Origin: an uncultured Planctomycetaceae bacterium
GTDB lineage: Bacteria > Planctomycetota > Planctomycetia > Planctomycetales > Planctomycetaceae
Direction of reading: 5' to 3'
Assembly (NCBI GenBank): GCA_937952455.1
Contig: CALFYU010000117.1
Coordinates: 1-14,381 of the forward strand
Length of the DNA stretch: 14,381 nt
Part shown: positions 6,433 to 13,935 of the stretch, one piece after another
Layout: every line of letters starts with the position of its first letter
How positions within the stretch are numbered: the stretch's first letter is position 1
Program-made: the position numbers and the translations under genes
Notes under the pieces: generated by a model
The model's input: only the letters and a program-made list of their open reading frames with translations
The model's database searches: none
What the model was told of the DNA's origin: nothing

Positions 6433-7460
6433 ATGAGATCTCTATTCGCCGTTGTCCTGGTTTGCGCATTGCTGTTGCCGGGAACCGCTGCCCAGGCCGC
6501 ACGAAAAAAAACCGACCCCAAATTGGCGAATTCCGTGCAACGTGCTTTGGATTATCTGGCCGCCGAGCAGCGGCCTCAGGGCTATTGGGAAGCCCAGCAC
6601 TCCCAGTACCGCGTGGCAATGACCGCTTTGGCCGGCAACGCCTTGTTGTGTGAAGGCTCAACGACCACGCGGGGCAAGTATTCGCGCAACATCCAACTGG
6701 CGGTCGACTACCTCATCGAACGCTCGCGCAAGAATGGACTGATCGGGTATCAAAACGACTATCACTACATGTACGGCCACGGATTTTCGATGCTGTTTCT
6801 GTCGCAGGTCTTCGGCGAAGAGGAAAAGGAGCAGGGCGCGAGGAATTGAAGTACGTGCTCACCAAGGCCGTCGATTTTTGCGGCAAGGCACAAACCACGT
6901 CAGGCGGCTGGGGTTACGTCTCAGCCCGCGATGGCAACGATTTTGACGAAGGCTCCACCTGCATCACACAGGTCCAGGGATTGCGGGCCTGCCGCAACGC
7001 CGGGATTCCAGTTCCCAAGGAAATCATTGATCGGGCCGTCGAGTACATCGAAAAGTGCACGACCAAGGAAGGAGGCGTACAATACTCCATCCGCGGCGGC
7101 GGCGCACGTCCCCCCATCACGGCGGCGGCACTGGCCTGCCTGTTCAATTCCGGCGAATACGACTCGGAATATACGCAGCGGCTGTTGGCCTACTGCAAGA
7201 AGAACCTGTCGGTGAGCGGCGGATCATCCCGTTCCTTCGGGCATTGGCATTATGCCCATTATTACTACGCGCAGGTGATGTACCGGCTCGACGGGGACGA
7301 TTGGGAAAATTATTTCGGGTCGCTGAGCAAGTCGATCCTCCGCCGCCAGTCGGCCGACGACAGTTGAAAGGACCGACATGTGCGACCGGTATATACCACG
7401 GCGATCAACCCCACGATCCTGCAACTCGACAACGGCTTCCTGCCGATCTACCAGCGCTGA
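6433..7460 (+). pseudogene. Exported prenyltransferase/squalene-oxidase repeat protein, broken by a frameshift and an in-frame TGA
   Basis: The ATG at 6433 (GAAGG 8 bases upstream) starts a signal peptide, MRSLFAVVLVCALLLPGTAA, then alpha/alpha-barrel repeats of the squalene cyclase/prenyltransferase type: AEQRPQGYWEA, GLIGYQNDYHYMYGHG, KAQTTSGGWGYVS, TTKEGGVQYSIRGGGARPPI, FGHWHYAHYYYAQVMYR. The frame ends at TGA 6847-6849. The homologous sequence continues in another frame (REELKYVLTKAVDF...), so one base was gained or lost (or two) at about 6831-6842. The second frame meets TGA at 7365-7367 after QSADDS, yet continues in the same frame as KDRHVRPVYTTAINP... to LPIYQR and a TGA at 7458-7460, which looks like the true C-terminus. 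Repaired, the protein would be about 340 residues. Planctomycetes carry many such exported proteins of unknown substrate. It is either a young pseudogene or a sequence with two errors. Confidence 0.88.
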
Positions 7461-7480
7461 CGCGGCGCCTGAGGAAAACA

Positions 7481-7593
7481 CGAAATCCGAATCTCGAAAC
7501 CCTAAACAAATACTAAACAAAAAATCCCAATGACCGAAACGTTCAGAAATTCGGTCATTGGAATTTGTTTCGTATTTCGTGCTTCGGATTTCG
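7481..7593. repeat. Palindromic dispersed element, copy 1
   Basis: A two-level palindrome. The outer arms CGAAATCCGAA (7481-7491) and TTCGGATTTCG (7583-7593) pair perfectly over 11 bp. The core arms CCAATGACCGAA (7527-7538) and TTCGGTCATTGG (7550-7561) pair perfectly over 12 bp, with an 11-base loop. The stretch is AT-rich and unlike the coding DNA around it. It fills the gap between two convergent genes (ends at 7460 and 7612), where it could also end transcription from both sides. Copy 2 is at 10945-11048. Confidence 0.75.
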
Positions 7594-7611
7594 AATTTTC
7601 AAGTGGGTGGA

Positions 7612-9057
7612 CTACTCACCACTCCCGTCGGCACCCCCCGCTGCCGTCCGCTTCGCCTCCTCCCACAGCGGTCCGTACGTCTCCTTGTCAAATGGCGGAC
7701 AGCCGGTCGCATACTGCCCCAGTTCGTTGTGCTTCGACCGCATCAGGTTCGTGCAATACGAAAACGTGCGGCACACTTTCTTGCGGTTGAGGCTGCCCGT
7801 TTCCTGTATCGTCTTGACGAAATCAGGATGCGACAGTGTCGCCCGCCCGAAGCCCACGAATGCGATGTTCCCTTCAGCCACATTCGCCGCCCCGACATGC
7901 GGCGCGAAATCCTGTAGCCAACTGTAGCCGCTCCCCACGACCGGAACCTCGCCGACGGCCTCTTGAATCTTGCCGGCGATCCGAAAATGCCGCGCCACCC
8001 CGTCCAGCGGATGTTCGGGCGAGTGATACCCGTCGACCGGGGGAAATTCCGCTGGACGCACGATGTGCGGATTCGCGTACGGATTTCCCATTGACACGCT
8101 CAGCAGTTTCAGCCCCCACTCTTTCAACAGCACCGCCAATTGAAGCGGTTCGTCCAACGCCTCCTCACGGTGGTTGTCCGGATTCGTCCCAAACGCCGTT
8201 TGCAGCGGCAAGTTGTGCGGATACGGCTCGCCAATATTCTCCTTGGCCCCCGAGCGATAGGGAATGCCATCATACGCGTTGAACCGCGATGCCAGTATCA
8301 ACTCGGGAAACTCCGCCGCAATCCGCCCGGTAATATTGCGGATCAGCCGCGTCCGATTTTCAAAGCTCCCCCCATAGTCCCCTGGGCGATTCTTCGCCGC
8401 CAATAATTCCGACAGCAAATAGCGGTGACATTGTTTCAGATCGATAAAATCGCAGCCGACCCTAGCCGCCAACCGGGCCGCCGCAAGATATTGGTCTTCG
8501 ATCCGCTTCAATTCGTCGTCGCTGATCAGCGGGTAGGACTCGTCGACATATTTTCCAGTCGACTTATCGAGCGTGATCGGATCGAGAATCGGGTCGTGGC
8601 AGGCGATCAGCGGCTTGCGGAAACTGAACCGCCCCGAATGCGTCAGTTGCAAACCGAGCAGCAAGTCGCCATCTGAACCGATCGATGCGCGATGCGCCTC
8701 CCGGCAATCGGCGAGCATTTTTTCCAACCCGGCGGCGTTGGCGTCGTTGATCAACAATTGCCGCGGATTCATCCGCCCGTTGTCGGCGATGGCAGTCGCC
8801 TCGCCCCAGATCAACTTCGCCCCCCCTGCCCCGAATCGCACATAGCGGCGATATGTCAGTTCATCGGGATGCCCCTCAAGCGTGCCGTCGCACCCCTCCA
8901 TGGGATGAATCGCGAACCGGTTCCCGACGGTAAAATTCCCCACCGCCACAGGCTGAAACAGCGGGGACAGGTCGTCAATCGCGGGAATCGCATATCCCAG
9001 CGTCGCCGCGTCGGCGGTGATTTCTTGGGGGGATTTGTATTTGAAAAAGCGAGCCAT
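7612..9057 (-). CDS. NADH:flavin oxidoreductase, Old Yellow Enzyme family
   Basis: 481 residues from ATG 9057 to TAG at 7612. The FMN-binding TIM barrel typical of OYE and 2,4-dienoyl-CoA reductases is clear: NRFAIHPMEGCDG (46-58), GLQLTHSGRFS (135-145; Gln137, His140, Arg143), and DLKQCHRYLLSELLAAKNRP followed by DYGGSFENRTR (206-237). Members reduce activated C=C bonds of enones or dienoyl-CoA with FMN and NAD(P)H. The chain is longer than plain OYEs (about 360) and shorter than the fused dienoyl-CoA reductases (about 670). The C-terminal part has Cys429, Cys435 and Cys453 (CX5C, then 17 residues, then C). This resembles the region where the long enzymes bind an iron-sulfur cluster but does not match their CX2CX3CX11C spacing. 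No Shine-Dalgarno is seen. It shares a 207-base divergent promoter region with the acyl-CoA synthetase at 9265, which would fit a joint role in acyl-CoA metabolism. Confidence 0.9.
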   Translation of the reverse strand: MARFFKYKSPQEITADAATLGYAIPAIDDLSPLFQPVAVGNFTVGNRFAIHPMEGCDGTLEGHPDELTYRRYVRFGAGGAKLIWGEATAIADNGRMNPRQLLINDANAAGLEKMLADCREAHRASIGSDGDLLLGLQLTHSGRFSFRKPLIACHDPILDPITLDKSTGKYVDESYPLISDDELKRIEDQYLAAARLAARVGCDFIDLKQCHRYLLSELLAAKNRPGDYGGSFENRTRLIRNITGRIAAEFPELILASRFNAYDGIPYRSGAKENIGEPYPHNLPLQTAFGTNPDNHREEALDEPLQLAVLLKEWGLKLLSVSMGNPYANPHIVRPAEFPPVDGYHSPEHPLDGVARHFRIAGKIQEAVGEVPVVGSGYSWLQDFAPHVGAANVAEGNIAFVGFGRATLSHPDFVKTIQETGSLNRKKVCRTFSYCTNLMRSKHNELGQYATGCPPFDKETYGPLWEEAKRTAAGGADGSGE

Positions 9058-9264
9058 GGGGAAATTTGGATTTCGGAGCAGAGATTGCCAATAGTCTTTG
9101 TATGAATTGACATGATACCCCTATGGCGGACATGCGGCTATCCAACGCGATCTGGCCGGACTGTTCTACACGTAACTTGCCCCGACCGATAGAATAGACG
9201 CCGCACCGCGGAGATCGACTCTCGCAAAGTTGACGTGACTCATTTCCCCACTGAAAGCAAAACC

Positions 9265-10941
9265 ATGACGGCTGCCGCTTCCAAACCCTGGGTCGACGGA
9301 CTGACCATCGGTGGCATGCTGCGTGAGACGGCGCGCCACACCCCTGACGCCGACGCACTCGTCTTTCCGCAACTCGGCCAGCGGTGGAGCTACGCACAAC
9401 TCGACATTGATGTCGACCGCGTTGCGCGGGCACTCCTCTCGCTGGGCGTGCAACAGGGAACGCACGTGGCCGTCTGGGCTACCAATTGGCCGCAATGGGT
9501 CCTGCTGCAATTCGCCACGGCCCGGATCGGCGCCGTGCTGGTTACGATCAACCCCGCCTACCGCGCATTCGAATTGAAATATGTCCTGAAGCAGGCCGAT
9601 ATCGATACGCTGTTTTTGTTAGACAAGTTCCGCGGATCGGATTACGTCGCCATGCTCAACGAAGCGGCACCGGAATTGGCCGGCTGCCCGGCGGATCGGG
9701 TTCAATTAGAGGAATTTCCCAAACTGCGGCACGTCGTTGTACTCCGTGGAGAGAGTTCCGGCGGAATCTCGAATTGGGAGTCATTTCTCAAGCGTGCCGA
9801 CGACGTGCCGCAATCGGAATTGGCCGACCGGGAAAGCCGCCCGCGGCCCGGCGATGCCATCAACATTCAATTCACCTCCGGCACAACCGGGTTTCCCAAA
9901 GGGGCCACGCTGACCCATCGCAATTTGCTGCTCAACGCCTTTTACATCGGCGCCTGCCAGAAACTGACGGCCGTCGACCGTATCTGCATCCCCGTACCGT
10001 TCTACCACTGTTTCGGCTGCGTGTTAGGCGTGCTCGGCGCCGCCGTGCGGGGGGCGGCTATGATCATCCCCGCCGAACATTTCGACGCCGAAGCGACGCT
10101 GGACGCCATCGAAACGGAACGGGCGACTTCGATCTACGGAGTGCCCACGATGTTCATCGCCCAACTCGATCACGCGACCCGCGCGGGCCGCGATTTGACG
10201 TCGCTGCGGACCGGCATCATGGCCGGCAGCCCCTGTCCGATTGAAGTCATGCAGCGCGTCGTCGACGACTTGGGCGCCCGCGAAATCACAATCGCCTACG
10301 GGCTGACCGAGGCCTCACCCGTCATCACGCAGACCCGCACCGACGACCCGTTGGAATTGCGGGTCAAAACGGTCGGCCGCCCAATCCCAGACGTGGAAGT
10401 CAAGATCATCGACCCCGCCACCGGCGAGGAACTGGGCGACGAACAACAGGGAGAACTGTGTGCCCGCGGCCACGTGGTCATGCTCGGCTACTACAACATG
10501 CCCGAAGCGACAGCCGCCGCCATCGACGACGCAGGCTGGCTGCACAGCGGCGATTTGGCGGTGCGGATGCCCAATGGCTATTACCGTATCACCGGCCGCA
10601 TCAAAGACATGGTCTGCCGCGGCGGCGAGAACATCTATCCCCGCGAGATCGAAGAATTCCTCTACACCCACCCCGCCGTGGGAGACGTGGCGGCGGTTGG
10701 TGTCCCCGATGCGAAATACGTGGAAGAACTCGCCGTCTGGATCCGCCTCAAACCGGATGCGACCGTGACCGACGAGGACATCCGCCAATTCTGCCGCAAA
10801 AACCTGGCCCACTACAAGGTCCCGCGTTACGTCAAATTCGTCACCGAGTTTCCGCAAACCGTGACCGGCAAAATCCAGAAGTTCAAAATCCGAGAAGCGA
10901 TGATCGCCGAGTTGGGCCTCGACGAGGCGGAAACCGCATAG
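9265..10941 (+). CDS. Fatty-acid/medium-chain acyl-CoA synthetase (AMP-forming)
   Basis: 558 residues from ATG 9265. An in-frame GTG at 9235 would add ten residues with no better ribosome-binding signal. All ANL-superfamily motifs are canonical: P-loop FTSGTTGFPKG (203-213), ITIAYGLTEASP with YGLTE at 345-349, SGD with Asp430, GRIKD (444-448), CRGGENIYPREIEE, and VTGKIQK with catalytic Lys536. The C-terminal half (YGLTEASP, YYNMPEAT, GGENIYPREIEEFL) looks like the medium-chain acyl-CoA synthetase group. The enzyme would activate a free fatty acid with ATP and CoA in the cytoplasm. It is divergent from the OYE gene, and an MBL-fold hydrolase lies downstream beyond a palindromic repeat. It is much closer to consensus than the synthetase at 611. 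Confidence 0.94.
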   Translation: MTAAASKPWVDGLTIGGMLRETARHTPDADALVFPQLGQRWSYAQLDIDVDRVARALLSLGVQQGTHVAVWATNWPQWVLLQFATARIGAVLVTINPAYRAFELKYVLKQADIDTLFLLDKFRGSDYVAMLNEAAPELAGCPADRVQLEEFPKLRHVVVLRGESSGGISNWESFLKRADDVPQSELADRESRPRPGDAINIQFTSGTTGFPKGATLTHRNLLLNAFYIGACQKLTAVDRICIPVPFYHCFGCVLGVLGAAVRGAAMIIPAEHFDAEATLDAIETERATSIYGVPTMFIAQLDHATRAGRDLTSLRTGIMAGSPCPIEVMQRVVDDLGAREITIAYGLTEASPVITQTRTDDPLELRVKTVGRPIPDVEVKIIDPATGEELGDEQQGELCARGHVVMLGYYNMPEATAAAIDDAGWLHSGDLAVRMPNGYYRITGRIKDMVCRGGENIYPREIEEFLYTHPAVGDVAAVGVPDAKYVEELAVWIRLKPDATVTDEDIRQFCRKNLAHYKVPRYVKFVTEFPQTVTGKIQKFKIREAMIAELGLDEAETA

Positions 10942-10944
10942 AAT

Positions 10945-11048
10945 GAAATCCTAAATCCGGATTTCGAAATCCGAAACAAATCCCAATGATCAACACCCCA
11001 AACGTTTCTGTCATTGGAGGTTTTTATTTTGTATTTGTTTAGGATTTC
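10945..11048. repeat. Palindromic dispersed element, copy 2
   Basis: The outer arms GAAATCCTAAA (10945-10955) and TTTAGGATTTC (11038-11048) pair perfectly over 11 bp. The core arms CCAATGA (10983-10989) and TCATTGG (11011-11017) pair over 7 bp. It shares short phrases with copy 1: CGAAATCCGAA, ACAAATCCCAATGA and TCATTGGA, in the same order around the core. It starts 4 bases after the acyl-CoA synthetase stop codon and ends before the MBL gene at 11117. Right after it, 11049-11069 repeats the AGATTTCGTGCTTCGAATTTC theme of copy 1. Confidence 0.72.
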
Positions 11049-11116
11049 AGATTTCGTGCTTCGAATTTCTCTCCCCTAGTAATCCTTCCATTCCCCCTAC
11101 GACGATCGCACTTCCC

Positions 11117-11965
11117 ATGATTCTCGGCGACTTTCAACTCACCACGATCTCCGGCGGCGTGTTTCTCATCGATGGCGGGACGATGTTCGGCGTCGTACCC
11201 AAATCGCTGTGGCAACGCGTCGTCGAACCGGACGAGCGGAATCTGATCACCTCCGCCACGAACTGCGTGCTGATCGAAACCGGCGAGCGGACGATTTTGA
11301 TCGAAACCGGCTACGGCTCAAAGTTCTCAGAGAAGAAACGCAAGATCCATGGCGCCCAGCCGGGCGATCCGATGGTCGAAAAGCTCGCCGCCCACGGCGT
11401 AGGTATCGAGCAAGTTGACATGGTGATCCTCTCGCACCTGCATTTCGATCACGCCGGCGGGGCGACTCAATTGGATGAAGCGGGAAACCTGCGGCCGACC
11501 TTTCCCAACGCCACCTACGTCGCCCAGCGGCGGGAATGGATCAACGCCACCGCTGGTTTTCCGGAACTATACGGCGCCTATCCTCAGGAGAATCTCTTGC
11601 CGCTGGCAGAATCCGGGCAATTGCAGCTCATCGACGGCAACGTCGAGATCGTGCCGGGCATTCGCGCGGAGGTTAACGGCGGACACACCCACGGCCATCA
11701 GTCGCTATTCATCGAAAGCGGGGGAGAAACAGCAGTCTTCATTGGCGATATCTGTCCGATGGCGGCGCACCTGCCGACGCTGTGGTGCATGGCCTATGAC
11801 GTCGACGTGCTGCAAACCCGCCGCGCCAAACCGGAATTGCTGGGCCGCATCGCCGACCGCGGTTGGTTGGCGCTGTTCGATCACGATCCCGAAATCGCCG
11901 CCGCGCGCATCCGCCGCGACGAAAAACGGGGCTTCGCCATCGCTGAATCCATGGCTCGGTTGTAG
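11117..11965 (+). CDS. Metallo-beta-lactamase-fold hydrolase
   Basis: 282 residues. The zinc-site motif is ILSHLHFDHAGG with His107, His109, Asp111 and His112. It is followed by GGHTHGHQ (His190), GDICP (Asp211) and LFDHDPE (His256), so the full two-metal ligand set of the superfamily is present. The layout, with a long N-terminal part before HxHxDH and no extra domain, matches the broad group holding N-acyl-homoserine lactonases and related esterases. The actual substrate cannot be told from sequence. I see no signal peptide (MILGDFQLTTISGG), so it is probably cytoplasmic. No Shine-Dalgarno precedes ATG 11117. It lies on the same strand as the acyl-CoA synthetase 176 bases upstream but is separated by the palindromic element. 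It ends 20 bases from the convergent gene at 11986. Confidence 0.92.
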   Translation: MILGDFQLTTISGGVFLIDGGTMFGVVPKSLWQRVVEPDERNLITSATNCVLIETGERTILIETGYGSKFSEKKRKIHGAQPGDPMVEKLAAHGVGIEQVDMVILSHLHFDHAGGATQLDEAGNLRPTFPNATYVAQRREWINATAGFPELYGAYPQENLLPLAESGQLQLIDGNVEIVPGIRAEVNGGHTHGHQSLFIESGGETAVFIGDICPMAAHLPTLWCMAYDVDVLQTRRAKPELLGRIADRGWLALFDHDPEIAAARIRRDEKRGFAIAESMARL

Positions 11966-11985
11966 CGCGCTGAGAAGAAACGTCG

Positions 11986-12864
11986 TCAATTCGGCGTGTC
12001 GTGATAGCACTCGCCGAGGTGAATCATCACTTCCAGCGCCAGCAGGTCGGCACGGGCCATGACGTGCCGCGTACTGCGGCTGCCCAAACCGCAGACCAAA
12101 TCTTCCACGCGCTCCAAGTGCAGTTCCAGCGCCTGCCGGGGACTGAGACCGGCGACGGCGAGCACTTCGGCCAACTTGGCAATCTCGGCACCCAATCCAC
12201 CCGACCCCATGATGACGTACGTCCGCAGCAGTTCCTGGTAGTAGTCGTTGAACTCCGTCGGCAGCTGCGCAGCCCCCGCACTTGGGTCGGTGATCCGCAC
12301 AATGTCGGCGAGATCGCGGATGATCTGCCGTTGCTCGTTGAGCAGGTGCCCCGCTTCGTTGCGCTCCCGCGTCAGCCGCCGCCGCTCGGACATCGCCATG
12401 CGGTGGTTTTCACGCATCAGATCGACGCGCCGCAAAGCGCGCTTGAGCATCGGCACGACCGCCATTGATTCCAGGCCGTTGGGAGTGAGCAACAATTCGA
12501 CTTGCAGCCGGCAGACCTCGGTCCAGGTGGCGTCGTCGGCGGTCGCCGCCACCACCACCACGGGATCGTCACAGCCGCTGGCCCGTACCGCCCGTACCAG
12601 ATGCAGCGAACTGGTTCCCGTCTCTTCGGGGCCGTCCAGCAGCATATGGTTGATCAACAGACAGTCGAAACTCTCTTTGCGCAACAGCGCTAGCGCTTCG
12701 CTGGCCGAGGAGACCCATTTGAAAATGGGTTCCATGCAGCCCTCTGCGTCGAGTTGCAGCGTCAAACTGACCCAGGACGGCTCCAGCGCACCGATGCACA
12801 ACAGCCGCAGCCGCGGCGGCAGGCCGGTTTCGACGTGGTCGTGAACCCGCATGCTTGTTTCCAA
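11986..12864 (-). CDS. Pseudo-receiver (CheY-like) protein with coiled coil and C-terminal helical region
   Basis: 292 residues from a TTG at 12864. The N-terminal 20-130 or so follows the receiver fold: RLRLLCIG (strand 1), FDCLLINHMLLDG (strand 3), DDPVVVVAATADD (strand 4), VELLLTPNG (strand 5). The phosphorylation site is lost. Asn72 replaces the acceptor Asp, the acidic pair after strand 1 is absent, and Thr127 replaces the conserved Lys; only Thr108 remains. Residues about 145-190 (RVDLMRENHRMAMSERRRL...) form a coiled coil. Residues 200-290 are helical and unrecognised. It may bind a partner without phosphorylation. The start is uncertain: GGGAGGGG at 12873-12880 lies 8 bases before the TTG, while ATG 12852 has only a weak GGAAA. 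The choice changes four residues. Confidence 0.85.
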   Translation of the reverse strand: METSMRVHDHVETGLPPRLRLLCIGALEPSWVSLTLQLDAEGCMEPIFKWVSSASEALALLRKESFDCLLINHMLLDGPEETGTSSLHLVRAVRASGCDDPVVVVAATADDATWTEVCRLQVELLLTPNGLESMAVVPMLKRALRRVDLMRENHRMAMSERRRLTRERNEAGHLLNEQRQIIRDLADIVRITDPSAGAAQLPTEFNDYYQELLRTYVIMGSGGLGAEIAKLAEVLAVAGLSPRQALELHLERVEDLVCGLGSRSTRHVMARADLLALEVMIHLGECYHDTPN

Positions 12865-12872
12865 GCGACAAT

Positions 12873-12880
12873 CCCCTCCC
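12873..12880 (-). promoter_or_regulatory. Ribosome-binding site favouring a TTG start
   Basis: GGGAGGGG on the minus strand is spaced 8 bases from TTG 12864 and 20 bases from ATG 12852. It is the best reason to prefer the TTG. Confidence 0.5.
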
Positions 12881-13262
12881 TGGCCGGTTCGGCGAACCAG
12901 CGGCGCGCCGGTCGATGCGCCGCTGTTGCTGTTCGCTCATTTCTTCATGAAATCTTCAACGCGGATCGAGCGATTCGCGGAGTTATACGGCGAGTTCTGG
13001 GATGATGTCAAGACGCGTCAAATGGCGCGTGCGGTATTGAGATAGGATTGATGAAAATCTCGCATACCGGCGAATTTTGCGAACCTCCCGCCGCAAAAAT
13101 GCGTCTTCGTGCATATGTCCAAAATCGCATTTTACCATCCAGGCAAACAGTCATGACCGGCTATTCCGATTATCTCAATTTACAGCATCCCTCCGGACAA
13201 TGCGTTGGGAGAGAAGAATGTCTGCGCTGTTGATGCCGCCGTGGAATCCTGAGGTTCTCACG

Positions 13263-13302
13263 GCCCGGCATCGATGATGATGCCGGGCTGTTTTCGTTTC
13301 TT
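13263..13302 (+). terminator. Strong intrinsic terminator
   Basis: GCCCGGCATC (13263-13272) pairs perfectly with GATGCCGGGC (13279-13288) around the loop GATGAT. The T-rich run TGTTTTCGTTTCTT follows at once. This is the best factor-independent terminator in the window and works on the plus strand. The only plus-strand candidates upstream of it are the small frames at 12947 and 13218 or an untranslated RNA. Confidence 0.72.
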
Positions 13303-13407
13303 GAGTCGTAACTTGACGTCGCCGGAGACCAGCGGCGCGCTCGACCCCGGGTGGACCGGTCGGCCGTGCGTGTTCCGAACATGGGTTCTGAAACCGACGG
13401 CGGGCAA

Positions 13408-13481
13408 GATTTGGTAGCTCACCTGGTCCAGAGCATCAGGCTATTAACCTGAGGTAGTGGGTTCGAGTCCCACCCAAGACT
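13408..13481 (+). tRNA. tRNA-like gene, anticodon AUU (Asn-type), possibly degenerate
   Basis: A 74-base cloverleaf folds as: acceptor GATTTGG/CCAAGAC; D stem GCTC/GAGC with A14, G18-G19 and A21; anticodon stem TCAGG/CCTGA with loop CTATTAA (anticodon ATT at 13443-13445); a 4-base variable loop; and T stem GTGGG/CCCAC with loop TTCGAGT. Oddities are an A2-A71 mismatch and a G-U pair in the acceptor, C15 and A48 in place of the usual G15-C48 pair, A34 where tRNA-Asn normally has G, and CCC rather than CCA after the discriminator T. The T arm and D stem are too good for chance. It is either an unusual tRNA or a decaying copy. The reverse strand yields a WVGLEPTTSG peptide, a known shadow of tRNA genes. 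Confidence 0.7.
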
Positions 13482-13878
13482 CCCCGTGGTTTACAAAACC
13501 ACACGACTGGCGCGAATGCGTCACCCAAAACGTCCGCGGGAGGCGGACGAACGTTTGATCCGCCGCCGCGCGGTTTGTCTGAAGCCGAAACCGGAAGCTT
13601 GCCCGCCCCAGCCGCTGCGCTGGGGCGGCTCGTGATTCGGTCGACGCCGAGGACCACCGCCGGCGGCAGCACGCGGGCGCGCTCTGCAGTGCGCGGATAC
13701 CGCCTTCGTGCGGCTGCGGGAAAGGAGCGTCAACGACGCGGCGCTCACCGGTGGTTTCGACCGTCGGCCGAGACCGCGTCGGTGGCGCTTCGGCACCGCA
13801 GCCGCACGTTTGCTCAAGCCGCACTCCGTGCAGCCACGTGTGATCAGCGCTCGCGCCGCCTGCCAAAGACGTCTTTCA

Positions 13879-13899
13879 CAGTGGTCAGTGGTCAGTGGC
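13879..13899. repeat. Three tandem 7-bp repeats
   Basis: CAGTGGT, CAGTGGT and CAGTGGC follow one another without gaps. The run is short and of unknown meaning, and lies about 80 bases upstream of the slipin start. Confidence 0.6.
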
Positions 13900-13914
13900 C
13901 AGAAGATATCAAGC

Positions 13915-13935
13915 CGACGGCTTGGCCGTCGTTTT
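13915..13935 (+). terminator. Terminator-like hairpin upstream of the slipin
   Basis: CGACGGC (13915-13921) pairs perfectly with GCCGTCG (13925-13931) around TTG and is followed by TTTT. It could end a transcript coming from the tRNA-like gene. The stem is short and the T-run brief. Confidence 0.4.

Larger units (their letters stand above)
12865..13407. other. Intergenic region with a terminator and possible small transcript
   Basis: 543 bases between the pseudo-receiver gene start and the tRNA-like gene. A 32-residue frame at 12947-13045 (MKSSTRIERFAELYGEFWDD...) has a protein-like composition but no ribosome-binding site. A 19-residue frame at 13218-13277 (MSALLMPPWNPEVLTARHR) has GGGAGAG at 13207-13213 and runs into the terminator at 13263. 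Neither is convincing alone. The strong plus-strand terminator implies that something upstream of it is transcribed. Confidence 0.4.

Noticed and set aside
7365..7367. TGA as selenocysteine codon
   Set aside because: The expected residue is Trp, not Cys or Sec, and the gene carries a second lesion upstream.
9107..9112. TTGACA as a -35 box for the acyl-CoA synthetase
   Set aside because: No acceptable -10 hexamer lies 16-18 bases downstream.
10315..10857. 180-codon minus-strand frame opposite the second acyl-CoA synthetase
   Set aside because: It is an antisense shadow of a canonical enzyme.
13444..13866. 140-codon minus-strand frame ending in WVGLEPTTSG
   Set aside because: Its end is the reverse strand of the tRNA T arm, a well-known false protein signature, and the rest has no coding character.
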